Below are positions 52,228 through 61,631 of a stretch of DNA of 64,000 bases, piece after piece. The stretch's first letter is position 1. Each line of letters begins with the position of its first letter. The DNA is from Autumnicola sp041679265 (GTDB lineage: Bacteria; Bacteroidota; Bacteroidia; Flavobacteriales; Flavobacteriaceae), in assembly GCF_041679265.1 (NCBI RefSeq), contig NZ_JBGFSM010000002.1, positions 1 through 64,000 on the forward strand. The letters run 5' to 3'. Below the pieces are notes generated by a model. It was not told the origin of the DNA. It did no database searches and worked only from the letters and a program-made list of their open reading frames with translations. Both the position numbers and the translations under genes were made by a program.

Positions 52228-53463
52228 TTACGTAAAATTGAAAATAAATGGAAACAGAAATACCACGATCACCGCCCAGGCAACATAAACCGGGAGGTAG
52301 TTCACAATGGAACTTCCAATCAGTTGGGCAGATGGTTTTTTAGCGATCGCCTGGTATAATCTGAACGTTACGATAAACATTTGCAGCAGGATAAGCATAT
52401 TTGCACCCAGAACTGCCAGACGGTTAGGCGTAATTCCCCATTCTGATATGCGGAAAAGAATAGCAGAAAGAGCTATGCTATTTACTAAAATTGTTACCAG
52501 GGAGAGGAGAAAGAGCACCCATTTTTCTGCAGAATACTGCTTTAAAGAAATTTTGGCTACCGAAAAGAAGATCAGCGCCATTACTCCTATAAGCAAAATA
52601 TTGAAGAGCAACAGGAATTCCCTGTCGGTGTATAGGTTTTTTCCGGTCAAGATCAACGTTCCCAGGTAAACGACGAGCATTGCCAGGACGAGAGGGCTAA
52701 AAATTCTGGCAATAACAGGAGAAACGCGGTTCACAAGCTGCGGATTGGTATAGTTGAGGAACATACCTGCGATGGGTACGGCAGGAAGGCCAAAAACTAC
52801 CACATAATCAAAATAAAATTTTACAATCTGAACTCCTATAAGTTCAAACAAGCCAAGGGTAATTCCTGTAAATATTACTCCGGATAGCACAAGAAAAGCC
52901 ATGGTAACCAGTAGATCCCCGTTAAATCTAAGAAAATCCAGTCTTTTTTCTGAATAACCAGGATCATTACCTACAAAGGAGACACCAAAAAGCGCCCATA
53001 ACAAAAATGGTAAATGCAGGCAGGCGAGGATAAAAGTGTCGCTATTCTTATCGTTGGGCAATAAATTAATATACAGGAGGCTCGCAATGACAATTATGGC
53101 CAGAATAGCTGTTTTGGTAATTGAAAATTTATTTTTCCAGATAAAGAATCCGGCGAGGAATGGAAAAATGATAAAACCGCTATTCCGCAGGTAAAATAAC
53201 TCTTCATCAAGGGAGAAGATATCCGGGAGTTTGGCCAGTAAACCTGCAAGTAAGGTGGAAATAATGATAAAGACCCATTCGGCTTTACCCGCCCGTGAAG
53301 CTTTTTCAGAAGAATAATGAAGCCTTTCCTGCCAGAAATTTGCAAGTAGATAATCCTTTATTTCCGGATAGATATTATCGAACTGTCTTCGAAATTCTGT
53401 TTTATCTCTTCGATATAATTTTTCCAGTTCTCCTGCCTTATTGGATATTATAAAGTCACGCAT
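52228..53463 (-). CDS. DUF4153 family membrane protein
   Basis: A 411-residue protein with a cytoplasmic N-terminus and about ten helices, matching DUF4153 (ASRAGKAEWVFIIISTLLAGLLAKLP; LGFLELIGVQIVKFYFDYVVVFGLP-like part). Function unknown. It starts 17 bases from the operator at 53480-53498, which matches the operator of the winged-helix regulator operon upstream, so it is probably co-regulated. Confidence 0.82.
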   Translation of the reverse strand: MRDFIISNKAGELEKLYRRDKTEFRRQFDNIYPEIKDYLLANFWQERLHYSSEKASRAGKAEWVFIIISTLLAGLLAKLPDIFSLDEELFYLRNSGFIIFPFLAGFFIWKNKFSITKTAILAIIVIASLLYINLLPNDKNSDTFILACLHLPFLLWALFGVSFVGNDPGYSEKRLDFLRFNGDLLVTMAFLVLSGVIFTGITLGLFELIGVQIVKFYFDYVVVFGLPAVPIAGMFLNYTNPQLVNRVSPVIARIFSPLVLAMLVVYLGTLILTGKNLYTDREFLLLFNILLIGVMALIFFSVAKISLKQYSAEKWVLFLLSLVTILVNSIALSAILFRISEWGITPNRLAVLGANMLILLQMFIVTFRLYQAIAKKPSAQLIGSSIVNYLPVYVAWAVIVVFLFPFIFNFT

Positions 53464-53479
53464 GCTATTATTATTTAAG

Positions 53480-53498
53480 TACTTTGTATTTCAAAGTA
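53480..53498 (-). promoter_or_regulatory. Palindromic operator upstream of the DUF4153 gene
   Basis: TACTTTG-TATTT-CAAAGTA, a perfect 7-base inverted repeat with 5-base spacer. The minus-strand arm TACTTTG also resembles a -7 box. The same form occurs at 54487-54505. Confidence 0.82.
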
Positions 53499-53513
53499 GA
53501 TGTTTAAAATTTT

Positions 53514-53837
53514 TTATTTTTTCCCTTTGTTATTGATCTCTTTTCCTGAAGTAAGCAGCTTTTCGAGAGCGTCCAAATGTTCCTGAAATGCTTTCCTGCC
53601 TTTTTGAGTGGCCATATATTTTGTATTGGGTTTCCTGTCTATAAACGATTTTTCCACTTTTACATATTCCTGTTTTTCCAGTGCCTTGATATGGCTCGCA
53701 ATATTTCCATCTGTTACGCCCAGTAATTCCTTAAGTGTGGTAAAATCGGCGAAATCATTAACCATAAGCACACTCATGATCCCAAGCCTTACCCGATGAT
53801 CAAAAGCCTTATTGATATTGCCAATAATATTCTTCAT
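53514..53837 (-). CDS. Winged-helix transcriptional regulator
   Basis: A 107-residue winged-helix protein of the MarR/ArsR/PadR-like fold (ITTLKELLGVTDGNIASHIKALEKQEYVKVEK with wing DRKPNTKYMATQKGRKAF). It begins one base after the stop of the membrane protein gene, so both are in one operon. It most likely binds the palindromes at 53480-53498 and 54487-54505. Confidence 0.88.
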   Translation of the reverse strand: MKNIIGNINKAFDHRVRLGIMSVLMVNDFADFTTLKELLGVTDGNIASHIKALEKQEYVKVEKSFIDRKPNTKYMATQKGRKAFQEHLDALEKLLTSGKEINNKGKK

Positions 53838-54479
53838 TTATTCCGCTTTGCGTTCATACCTGTTATACATCCAGATGCCATACAGGATGTGAAAAAGGCC
53901 AAAACCTGCAGCCCAGAAATAAAGTCCGTAGCCTATAAACTGGGTAGCGATGAGTCCAAGAATGAGATTGGTATATCCAAGGGATTTAAGATCGTTAAAA
54001 GTGTATTTGCTTGCGTGAATAAGGGCAAGGCCGTAAAATATGAGCATGGAGGGGGCAATTAATCCAATAAGTTGATATTGCAATAAGACCACACAAAATA
54101 AACCTCCGGCAGCCAGGGGTGCGAAAAAGTTTATAATAAGCCTCCGGCTGGTATTATCCCATATCTTCTGGTTGTGTTTTTTGGCTTTTCTGGTAGTGAA
54201 GAGAATAGCTGTGGCAATGGCTAAGATGAGAACACTAAGAGCGATTACGAGCAGATTTACCAATAAATCAGGATCTGTTGTTTCAATTCTTACTGTATTG
54301 TAATCATGGTCATACAAACTGCCGTGGCGGGATAAGAGGATCTTTGCGATTACTGCTCCAATAATGGCATAAATTCCTGCAAAGACCCCGGCCAATCCGT
54401 TAAGGGAAATAAACCGGGAAGAGCGGCTCATCATTTGCTTGATCTCACTAAGGTCGTCCAGATACTTTTTATTCTCCAT
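53838..54479 (-). CDS. Membrane protein in the regulator operon
   Basis: A 213-residue protein with about five helices. The N-terminal cytoplasmic part (DLSEIKQMMSRSSRFISLNGLAG) precedes the first helix. I chose ATG 54479 because the operator at 54487-54505 lies just before it; an ATG at 54521 would put the operator inside the gene. No family name is certain; it resembles membrane proteins often paired with winged-helix regulators in Flavobacteria. Confidence 0.72.
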   Translation of the reverse strand: MENKKYLDDLSEIKQMMSRSSRFISLNGLAGVFAGIYAIIGAVIAKILLSRHGSLYDHDYNTVRIETTDPDLLVNLLVIALSVLILAIATAILFTTRKAKKHNQKIWDNTSRRLIINFFAPLAAGGLFCVVLLQYQLIGLIAPSMLIFYGLALIHASKYTFNDLKSLGYTNLILGLIATQFIGYGLYFWAAGFGLFHILYGIWMYNRYERKAE

Positions 54480-54486
54480 ATTAAAG

Positions 54487-54505
54487 TACTTTGAAAAACA
54501 AAGTA
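54487..54505 (-). promoter_or_regulatory. Palindromic operator upstream of the regulator operon
   Basis: TACTTTG-AAAAA-CAAAGTA, the same inverted repeat and 5-base spacer as at 53480-53498, ending 7 bases before ATG 54479. Confidence 0.82.
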
Positions 54506-54649
54506 AATAAAAATTCCACATGTTTTTGTATTTTTTTCTGGAAATTTTATTTCTGCCTAATTCCTGCGGAAATGTTTATGATAATTTAATATGCAGACTG
54601 GTTTTTTCCCCTTAATTTTCTATGCTCTTACAACCGCTAAACCTGCTAC

Positions 54650-55423
54650 ATGAGAATAATGACTTATAATATTAAATATGCGAATGAAGAGGATGGAGAG
54701 AACAGCTGGTCTTATAGAAAAGAGGCGCTTACGGGGCTTCTTCAATATTTCGAGCCCGCGGTAATAGGGCTGCAGGAAGCAATGCAGGAACAATTGCAAT
54801 ATTTTAAACAAAATTTACAACAGTACCATCAATTGGGAGTGGGTAGAAAAGATGGTAAAACTGAAGGGGAATTTACTCCTATTCTGTATCGTTCAGACAA
54901 ATTTGATGTTTTAAAGAGCGATACATTCTGGCTTTCGGAAACTCCTGAGAAACCTTCAAAGGGGTGGGATGCAGCTTACCCTCGTATTTGCACTTATGCA
55001 CTTTTTCAGCATAAAGAAACCGGCAAAGAATTTTACTTCTTTAATACTCATTTTGACCATAAGGGAGATGAGGCAAGGAAAAAGAGTGCAGCATTAATCT
55101 TTAATAAATCTCAAGAATTTAATAAAGAAAACCTGCCGGTAATCCTTACAGGAGATTTAAACCTGGAACCAGATACAGAACCAGTCCACTTTTTGGCAGA
55201 AAAATTTTGTGATAGCCGTGAGCTTAGCAAAACTGCAAGTTTTGGCCCTGAAAAAACTTTTAATGCCTACCATTTTGAGGAAGAACCTGTTAACCGGATA
55301 GATTATATCTTTACGAGCAGAAAAGGTGTGGAAGTTGAAAAATACGGGGTGCTGAATAATTCTTACGATCAAAAATATCCTTCAGATCATTTTCCGGTAA
55401 TGGTAGAACTTCAGCTAAAATAG
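54650..55423 (+). CDS. Endonuclease/exonuclease/phosphatase-fold protein, cytoplasmic copy
   Basis: A 257-residue EEP-superfamily hydrolase with YNIKYANEEDGENSW at the start, the catalytic glutamate in GLQEAM, FNTHFDHKG, GDLNLEP and the final SDHFPV. It lacks a signal peptide and is probably cytoplasmic. It is closely similar to the next gene (both have IMTYNIKYANE, RTSDKFDVL-like and GWDAA.PRICTYALF segments), a tandem duplication. Substrate (phosphodiester, lipid or nucleic acid) is not known. Confidence 0.85.
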   Translation: MRIMTYNIKYANEEDGENSWSYRKEALTGLLQYFEPAVIGLQEAMQEQLQYFKQNLQQYHQLGVGRKDGKTEGEFTPILYRSDKFDVLKSDTFWLSETPEKPSKGWDAAYPRICTYALFQHKETGKEFYFFNTHFDHKGDEARKKSAALIFNKSQEFNKENLPVILTGDLNLEPDTEPVHFLAEKFCDSRELSKTASFGPEKTFNAYHFEEEPVNRIDYIFTSRKGVEVEKYGVLNNSYDQKYPSDHFPVMVELQLK

Positions 55424-55454
55424 TTTTCTCTAATATGACTTCAATTTGCTTCAA

Positions 55455-56288
55455 ATGAATAAATTTAAAATTCTCGCGGTATTTGCCATTTTCCTAACTG
55501 TTTCTTCTTACGCGCAGATAGCAGTGATGACGTATAATATCAAATATGCCAATGAAAATGATGGCGAAAACTCCTGGTCTAAAAGAAAAGATTTCATTAC
55601 AAATCAGCTTAAATTTTATGAACCCGATGTTTTTGGAGTTCAGGAAGCCTTATTGTTGCAAATCGATTATTTTACCTCCCAACTTTATGGCTATGATTAT
55701 GTTGGCGTGGGCAGGGAAAATGGAGCTGAAAAAGGGGAATACAGTGCGATTCTCTACAAAAAGGATAAATTTGAGGTGCTTGAAACCAGTACTTTCTGGT
55801 TATCCAAAACTCCAGAAAAAGTTTCAACCGGCTGGGATGCGGCATTGCCAAGAATTTGCACCTATGCATTATTTCGGGATAAGGAAAGCGGCAAAAAGTT
55901 CTGGTATTTTAATACCCATTTCGATCATATAGGAGAAAAGGCAAGACAGGAAAGTGCAAAACTGATTATTTCAAAAATAAATGAAATTAATACGTCCAGC
56001 CTGCCGGTAATCTTATCAGGAGATTTTAATCTTGAGCCGGAAACAACCGGCATCCGGTATCTTTCCGAAGAAATGAGCGATAGCAAAAAGATTGCTAAAA
56101 ATGTAGTTTTTGGCCCGGAAGGCACTTTTAACGGGTATAAATTTCAGGAGCCGGCCACGCGAAGAATCGATTATATTTTCGTAAACGGGCAGGTGGAGGT
56201 TTTAAAGTATGCCGTACTTACAGATTCGAAGAAAATGCGTTATCCTTCAGATCACTTTCCGGTTTTTGTTATTTTGAAACTGGAGTAA
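55455..56288 (+). CDS. Endonuclease/exonuclease/phosphatase-fold protein, exported copy
   Basis: A 277-residue EEP-superfamily protein with a signal peptide ending SSYAQ and the same catalytic motifs as its neighbour: GVQEAL, FNTHFDHIG, GDFNLEP, SDHFPV. I chose ATG 55455, which begins the signal peptide. The exported and non-exported copies presumably act on related substrates in different compartments. Confidence 0.87.
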   Translation: MNKFKILAVFAIFLTVSSYAQIAVMTYNIKYANENDGENSWSKRKDFITNQLKFYEPDVFGVQEALLLQIDYFTSQLYGYDYVGVGRENGAEKGEYSAILYKKDKFEVLETSTFWLSKTPEKVSTGWDAALPRICTYALFRDKESGKKFWYFNTHFDHIGEKARQESAKLIISKINEINTSSLPVILSGDFNLEPETTGIRYLSEEMSDSKKIAKNVVFGPEGTFNGYKFQEPATRRIDYIFVNGQVEVLKYAVLTDSKKMRYPSDHFPVFVILKLE

Positions 56289-56299
56289 AATTTCTACAT

Positions 56300-56333
56300 A
56301 AAACCTCGCAGGTTTTGAAGACCAGTGAGGTTT
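56300..56333. terminator. Shared terminator of convergent genes
   Basis: AAAACCT (56300-56306) and AGGTTTT (56310-56316) form a short perfect hairpin; AAACCTC (56301-56307) can alternatively pair with GAGGTTT (56327-56333). Located between the phosphatase-fold gene and kdsA. Confidence 0.6.
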
Positions 56334-56370
56334 GGATTTTGATTTGGAAAACTGTAGAAAGGCTTTAGAA

Positions 56371-57192
56371 TTACAAAAAACTATTGATCGTCTTCCTGAT
56401 AGCAACCAGGTTAGTCAGCAGTTTTTCAAGATGTTTTAAATCCAGCATATTGGCGCCGTCGCTCTTGGCGTTAGCGGGATCAAAATGCGTCTCCATAAAA
56501 AGTCCGTCAACACCTGCAGCAATTCCGGCACGGGCAATGGTACCAATCATCTCCGGCCTGCCGCCGGTAACGCCGCTGCTCTGGTTGGGCTGCTGCAGGG
56601 AATGGGTAACATCTAAAACAGTAGTGGCAAACTCCTTCATGGTAGGAATTCCGCGAAAATCAACAATCATATCCCTATATCCAAACATGGTCCCGCGGTC
56701 TGTAACCATCACATTTTCATTATTGCACTCTTCCACTTTTGTAACTGCATGTTTCATGCTTTCGGGACTCATAAACTGGCCTTTCTTGAGATTTACCGTT
56801 TTTCCGGTTTCGGCAGCGGCCACTACAAGATCTGTTTGTCTCACCAAAAAAGCGGGAATCTGCAAAATATCCACATATTCCGCAGCCATAGCAGCGTCAC
56901 GTATTTCATGAATATCGGTAATAGTTGGAATATCAAATGATTCCGAAACTTTTCTTAAAATTTTCAATGCTTTCTCATCTCCAATTCCCGTAAAACTATC
57001 AATCCGGCTTCGGTTTGCCTTTTTAAAGGAGCCTTTAAAAACGTATGGGATTTCCAGCTTGCTGGTTACTTCCACTACCTTCTCAGCAATTCTCAAAGCC
57101 ATTTCTTCACCCTCAATGGCGCATGGGCCACAAAGCAAAAAGAAGTTATTCGCATTGGTGTTTTTTATCTTAGGAATAGTAGTGAGATTCAT
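56371..57192 (-). CDS. kdsA: 3-deoxy-8-phosphooctulonate (KDO-8-P) synthase
   Basis: A 273-residue TIM-barrel enzyme that joins phosphoenolpyruvate and arabinose 5-phosphate to KDO-8-phosphate for lipopolysaccharide. GPCAIEG, FKGSFKKANRSR, TDIHE, QIPAFLVRQTDL, KKGQFMSPESM, RGTMFGY and the final THFDPANAKSDGANML are all in place. The metal-site residue is read as N in the N-terminal part, not C, which would indicate the metal-independent type, but this was judged by eye. Full length. Confidence 0.95.
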   Translation of the reverse strand: MNLTTIPKIKNTNANNFFLLCGPCAIEGEEMALRIAEKVVEVTSKLEIPYVFKGSFKKANRSRIDSFTGIGDEKALKILRKVSESFDIPTITDIHEIRDAAMAAEYVDILQIPAFLVRQTDLVVAAAETGKTVNLKKGQFMSPESMKHAVTKVEECNNENVMVTDRGTMFGYRDMIVDFRGIPTMKEFATTVLDVTHSLQQPNQSSGVTGGRPEMIGTIARAGIAAGVDGLFMETHFDPANAKSDGANMLDLKHLEKLLTNLVAIRKTINSFL

Positions 57193-57388
57193 TTCTATTG
57201 GTTTAGTGATTTATTCTTTCCCAAAAACCTAATGTAATTTCAAGAAAGAAATTCTGGGCAAAGATAAAGGAAATTCAGGCGGCTTAATAATTTAGAAAAC
57301 AGGTTTACCGAAAAAATATTTCAGCAGAAAAAAGGAGCACGATGTTTTTTATTGTAAATTTCGCGGTTATTTTTTAATCCGTTGTAAA

Positions 57389-57874
57389 ATGAAAATTCAG
57401 GAGTTTTTAATCCCGGAACTTCAATATGAAGTCGCATTAACAGAAAAATTTCTGAAGCGCCTTCCGGAAGATAAACTGGCATGGAAGCCTCATCCTAAAT
57501 CTATGAGTTTGGGGGAACTTGCCAATCATTTAGCTGAAATTCCCAGCTGGATAAATGCTACCATGGAACTGGATGAATTAGACCTGGAAGGTTTTCAATC
57601 TGCCGGTTTTAAGAAGGTTTCTAAAATAATCGAAGCCCTTAAATTAAATACTTCCCAGGCTGAGATCGCCCTGCGGAAACCGGACAGCGAATATGAGAAG
57701 AACTGGAGGATGCTTAGCGGGGAAAACGTATTGCTGGAAATGCCAAAATTTAATGTATTAAGAACCATTGTTTTTAATCAGCTCCCGCACCATCGTGCCC
57801 AAATGGGAGTGTACTTTAGGCTACTGGACATTCCTGTACCTTCCACATATGGCCCCTCGGCAGATGAGAAATAA
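57389..57874 (+). CDS. DinB family protein
   Basis: A 161-residue four-helix-bundle protein of the DinB/YfiT family, putative metal-dependent thiol transferases. Metal ligands are likely in MSLGELANHLAEIPSWI and FNQLPHHRAQMGVYFRLLDIPVP. It stands alone. Substrate unknown. Confidence 0.88.
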   Translation: MKIQEFLIPELQYEVALTEKFLKRLPEDKLAWKPHPKSMSLGELANHLAEIPSWINATMELDELDLEGFQSAGFKKVSKIIEALKLNTSQAEIALRKPDSEYEKNWRMLSGENVLLEMPKFNVLRTIVFNQLPHHRAQMGVYFRLLDIPVPSTYGPSADEK

Positions 57875-57906
57875 TAAAAATATTATCTTACGGAAAAATT
57901 TTCCGC

Positions 57907-58104
57907 ATGAAATTTAAAAAACTAGTCGCCGAATATTTTACCAGGAAAAGATTACTTACCAATGCTATTTTCCTGCTGCTTCTTTCTGCAGCCCTTTTTA
58001 TCTTTAAGCCTGAAAAGGAGATTTTAGGGGCCTCCTTTATGGTTGCTGCTCTTATTTATTTTGTCCTTTACTTTTATTTCTGGTTAAAAGCCAGAAAGTC
58101 ATAG
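57907..58104 (+). CDS. Small two-helix membrane protein
   Basis: A 65-residue protein with two hydrophobic helices (LLTNAIFLLLLSAALFIF and ASFMVAALIYFVLYFYFWL) and basic ends. No family recognised. It lies 32 bases after the dinB-like gene. Confidence 0.6.
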   Translation: MKFKKLVAEYFTRKRLLTNAIFLLLLSAALFIFKPEKEILGASFMVAALIYFVLYFYFWLKARKS

Positions 58105-58198
58105 GTTTTGATTTTCAATAATCTAACTTGTTTTGAGCTGCGGCTTATTTGGCGGTAATTATCTGATATATTTATAGTTATTTCCTGAAAAATAACTG

Positions 58199-58206
58199 TA
58201 CATTTG
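58199..58206 (+). promoter_or_regulatory. -7 box of typA
   Basis: TACATTTG matches TAnnTTTG exactly and ends 22 bases before the typA ATG. No clear -33 element. Confidence 0.6.
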
Positions 58207-58228
58207 CAGCCTTTTAAAACAGGCTTGT

Positions 58229-60031
58229 ATGACAGCTATCAGAAATATCGCGATTATCGCTCACGTTGACCACGGGAAAACCACCCTGGTAGACAAAATT
58301 ATGTATCATTGCCGCCTCTTTCGCGACAATGAAAATACCGGGGATCTTATCCTGGATAATAACGATCTGGAAAGGGAACGGGGGATTACCATTACTTCCA
58401 AGAACGTTTCAGTAGTTTACAAAGACACCAAAATCAATATTATAGATACTCCCGGTCACGCCGACTTTGGGGGAGAAGTAGAACGGGTATTAAATATGGC
58501 AGACGGAGTGCTGCTATTGGTAGATGCCTTTGAAGGGCCCATGCCGCAAACCCGATTTGTGCTTCAAAAAGCCATAGACCTTGGACTAAAGCCCTGTGTG
58601 GTGATTAATAAGGTTGATAAGGAAAACTGTACCCCAGATGAGGTTCATGAAAAAGTTTTTGACCTTATGTTTGAGCTGGGTGCAGAAGAGTGGCAGCTTG
58701 ACTTTCCTACCGTTTACGGTTCTGCCAAAAACAACTGGATGAATGATGACTGGAGAAAAGAAACCAAAAATATCGAACCGCTTTTGGATATGGTTATAGA
58801 GCATATTCCCGCGCCTAAAGTAGATCTTGAGGGTTCTCCACAAATGCTTATTACTTCCCTGGATTTCTCTTCTTTTACGGGAAGGATCGCTATTGGAAGG
58901 CTCCAGAGGGGCACATTAAAAGAAAATCAGCAGGTTTCCCTGGTAAAAAGGGATGGCAGCGTTAAAAAAACCAGGATCAAGGAACTTCATACTTTTGAAG
59001 GTTTAGGCCGAAGAAAAATAGAGGAAGTACAGGCTGGGGATATTTGCGCCATTGTTGGCCTTGAAGGTTTTGAAATTGGGGATACTGTTGCCGATGCTGA
59101 AAATCCTGAAGGATTAAAAACCATCGCTATAGACGAGCCTACCATGAGTATGCTTTTTACCATAAATGACTCGCCTTTCTTCGGGAAGGATGGAAAATTT
59201 GTAACTTCCAGGCATATAAAAGATCGTCTTCACAAAGAGCTGGAAAAGAACCTGGCCCTGCGTGTGGAGGAAACCGATAGTGCAGATAAGTTTATGGTAT
59301 ATGGCCGCGGTGTATTACATTTATCTGTATTAATTGAAACCATGAGGCGGGAAGGCTATGAACTTCAAATTGGCCAGCCACAGGTGATCATCAAAGAAAT
59401 TGATGGTGTTAAATGTGAGCCGGTAGAGGAACTTACCATAGATTTACCTGAAAATGTTTCCGGGAAGGCCGTGGAAATGGTGACCCTTAGAAAAGGGGAA
59501 ATGCTAAGCATGGAAGGAAAAGGAGACCGTATGGTCATACAATTTACTATCCCTTCCAGAGGCATTATAGGTTTAAGAAACCAGTTATTAACTGCCACAG
59601 CGGGTGAAGCCATCATGGCGCACCGCTTTAAGGAATACCAGCCATTAAAAGGAGGGATTCCTGAAAGGCAAAATGGCTCCCTGGTTTCAATGGAAAAAGG
59701 GAAATCCATACCTTACTCCATAGACAAGCTTCAGGATAGAGGTAAATTCTTTGTAGATCCGGGAGAAGATATTTACGAAGGGCAGGTAATTGGAGAAAAT
59801 TCAAGACAGGATGATATGGTGGTAAACATCACCAAAACCAAAAAACTTTCTAACGTTCGTTCTTCAGGAGCCGATGATAAAGCTAAAATTGTTCCTGCGG
59901 TTAAATTTTCCCTGGAAGAAGCCCTGGAATATATTCAAAAAGATGAATATGTAGAGGTAACACCACATCATCTTAGGCTTAGGAAAATTTATCTTACTGA
60001 AAATGATCGTAAGCGTAACAAAATAATATAA
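58229..60031 (+). CDS. typA: Ribosome-associated GTPase TypA/BipA
   Basis: A 600-residue translational GTPase of the EF-G type that aids ribosome assembly and stress adaptation. G1 AHVDHGKTT, G2 ERERGIT, G3 DTPGHADFGG, and G4 NKVDKE are visible in residues 1-130; domain 2 follows, then the TypA-specific C-terminal domain with GIIGLRNQLLTATAGEAIM. Full length. It has its own -7 box and ends at a strong terminator. Confidence 0.97.
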   Translation: MTAIRNIAIIAHVDHGKTTLVDKIMYHCRLFRDNENTGDLILDNNDLERERGITITSKNVSVVYKDTKINIIDTPGHADFGGEVERVLNMADGVLLLVDAFEGPMPQTRFVLQKAIDLGLKPCVVINKVDKENCTPDEVHEKVFDLMFELGAEEWQLDFPTVYGSAKNNWMNDDWRKETKNIEPLLDMVIEHIPAPKVDLEGSPQMLITSLDFSSFTGRIAIGRLQRGTLKENQQVSLVKRDGSVKKTRIKELHTFEGLGRRKIEEVQAGDICAIVGLEGFEIGDTVADAENPEGLKTIAIDEPTMSMLFTINDSPFFGKDGKFVTSRHIKDRLHKELEKNLALRVEETDSADKFMVYGRGVLHLSVLIETMRREGYELQIGQPQVIIKEIDGVKCEPVEELTIDLPENVSGKAVEMVTLRKGEMLSMEGKGDRMVIQFTIPSRGIIGLRNQLLTATAGEAIMAHRFKEYQPLKGGIPERQNGSLVSMEKGKSIPYSIDKLQDRGKFFVDPGEDIYEGQVIGENSRQDDMVVNITKTKKLSNVRSSGADDKAKIVPAVKFSLEEALEYIQKDEYVEVTPHHLRLRKIYLTENDRKRNKII

Positions 60032-60049
60032 TTCATTACATACCAAAGC

Positions 60050-60088
60050 GCTGTGAAAAGTCTTAAAATCTTTTCACAGCTTTTTTTT
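60050..60088 (+). terminator. Intrinsic terminator after typA
   Basis: GCTGTGAAAAG (60050-60060) and CTTTTCACAGC (60070-60080) form a perfect 11-base-pair stem followed by eight T. Confidence 0.95.
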
Positions 60089-60101
60089 GCCATAAAGCGA
60101 A

Positions 60102-60359
60102 ATGGAATTTCTAGGAATTAGCTTAACAGAATGGAGTGGTTATCTGGCTTCTCTATTTGTCCTGCTGGCGTTTTTAATGAAAAACATTAAGACCCTACGC
60201 TGTGTGAACTCCGTTGGCTGTGTCTTTTTTGTGATTTACGGAATTTTACTGGAATCATGGCCGGTGGTAATTACCAATGCTGCTATTATTGGCGTAAACC
60301 TATACTACTTGTTAAGGAAACGCGACAAAGCAGTTTCTACTCATGAAGTTAAGGCATAA
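60102..60359 (+). CDS. YgjV-like small membrane protein
   Basis: An 85-residue protein with three helices (WSGYLASLFVLLAFLMKN; VNSVGCVFFVIYGIL; VVITNAAIIGVNLYYLL), like YgjV-family inner membrane proteins of unknown function. Starts 13 bases after the typA terminator. Confidence 0.75.
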   Translation: MEFLGISLTEWSGYLASLFVLLAFLMKNIKTLRCVNSVGCVFFVIYGILLESWPVVITNAAIIGVNLYYLLRKRDKAVSTHEVKA

Positions 60360-60698
60360 CAGCCCGGGTTAAGACTTGCCTGTTCCTAAATCGGCCTTTT
60401 TACTTTTATGTGAAGTCGTAAGTTCTCCGGCAGTACATAACAGAGAGATTTTTCCCGTTTTTCCTTTTTTATTCTAAATAGAGCAGTTCTTCCTTTTTTT
60501 GGCATTGAAGAAATTTAGTATCTTTAATGGGAGGCTGCCAGCCTTTTATTTGAAGAGATATTGAAGAATCCAGGTGCCGGTTAAATACAGCTGTCTGGAA
60601 CAGGAATTCCAGTTTAGCTTTGGTTTATCTACTGTTCTTCTCTTCCAATCTTATGTAGGGAAATAATAATTTTAATTGTTTTTAAATGCTTTAATATA
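60360..60698. other. 339-base stretch without a gene
   Basis: No coding frame, RNA or repeat could be supported. It is AT-rich and presumably carries the promoter of the AIM24 gene, but no exact -7 box was chosen. Confidence 0.5.
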
Positions 60699-61499
60699 AT
60701 GAATGCACATGAAATAGATTACCAGATTTTTGGTGAGGAGATGCAATATGTAGAACTGGAACTGGATCCTGAGGAAGCAGTCATCGCTGAAGCCGGGAAT
60801 TTTATGATGATGGATAATGGGATTAGGATGAATACTATTTTTGGGGATGGCTCGGCCAGGGATGAAGGTTTTTTAGGAAAGGTACTGGGCGCCGGGAAAC
60901 GCCTGCTTACCGGGGAGAGCCTTTTTATGACTATTTTCAGCAATGAAGTACAGGGAAAAAAGAAAATCTGCTTTGCTTCTCCATATCCAGGGAAAATACT
61001 GCCGATAGACCTCACCCGATTCAACGGAAAATTTATCTGCCAGAAAGATGCTTTTTTGTGTGCTGCAAAAGGAGTCTCCATAGGAATTGAATTCAGCAGA
61101 AAGCTCGGCCGGGGACTATTTGGCTGGGAAGGTTTCATCATGCAGAAAATTGAAGGAGACGGGATGGCTTTTGTTCATGCCGGAGGTACCATGGCAACCA
61201 AGGAACTTCAGCCCGGAGAGAAATTAAAAGTAGATACCGGCTGTATCATTGGTTTTACACAGGATGTTGATTATGATATAGAATTTATTGGAGGAATAAA
61301 AAACACCTTTTTTGGAGGGGAAGGCCTCTTCTTTGCTACTTTAACCGGTCCCGGAACTGTTTTTATACAATCTTTGCCATTTAGCAGGCTGGCCAGCAGG
61401 ATACATCAGGCAGCGCCCCAGGGAGGTGGTAAGGACAAAGGAGAAGGAAGTATTCTTGGAGGTTTGGGAGATGTGATAAGCGGGGATAACCGGTTCTGA
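60699..61499 (+). CDS. TIGR00266/AIM24 family protein
   Basis: A 266-residue soluble protein of the TIGR00266 (AIM24) family, with DYQIFGEEMQYVELELDPEEAVIAEAGNFMMMD near the start, SLFMTIFSNEVQGKKKICFASPYPGKILPIDL in the middle and FFGGEGLFFATLTGPGTVFIQSLPFSRLA near the end. These proteins form double-stranded beta-helix barrels and their function is poorly known. The glycine-rich tail (GGGKDKGEGSILGGLGD) is typical. Confidence 0.92.
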   Translation: MNAHEIDYQIFGEEMQYVELELDPEEAVIAEAGNFMMMDNGIRMNTIFGDGSARDEGFLGKVLGAGKRLLTGESLFMTIFSNEVQGKKKICFASPYPGKILPIDLTRFNGKFICQKDAFLCAAKGVSIGIEFSRKLGRGLFGWEGFIMQKIEGDGMAFVHAGGTMATKELQPGEKLKVDTGCIIGFTQDVDYDIEFIGGIKNTFFGGEGLFFATLTGPGTVFIQSLPFSRLASRIHQAAPQGGGKDKGEGSILGGLGDVISGDNRF

Positions 61500-61631
61500 T
61501 TATTGTTAAATAAATGCGGAAATAGAAGAGGAACACTTTTATTTCTTATATTTATTACAAATTTATTCGCCTATAACCGTAAAACTACCCATTTTTATCA
61601 ACCTAATTTCTAACTAAACCAGTATCAAATT

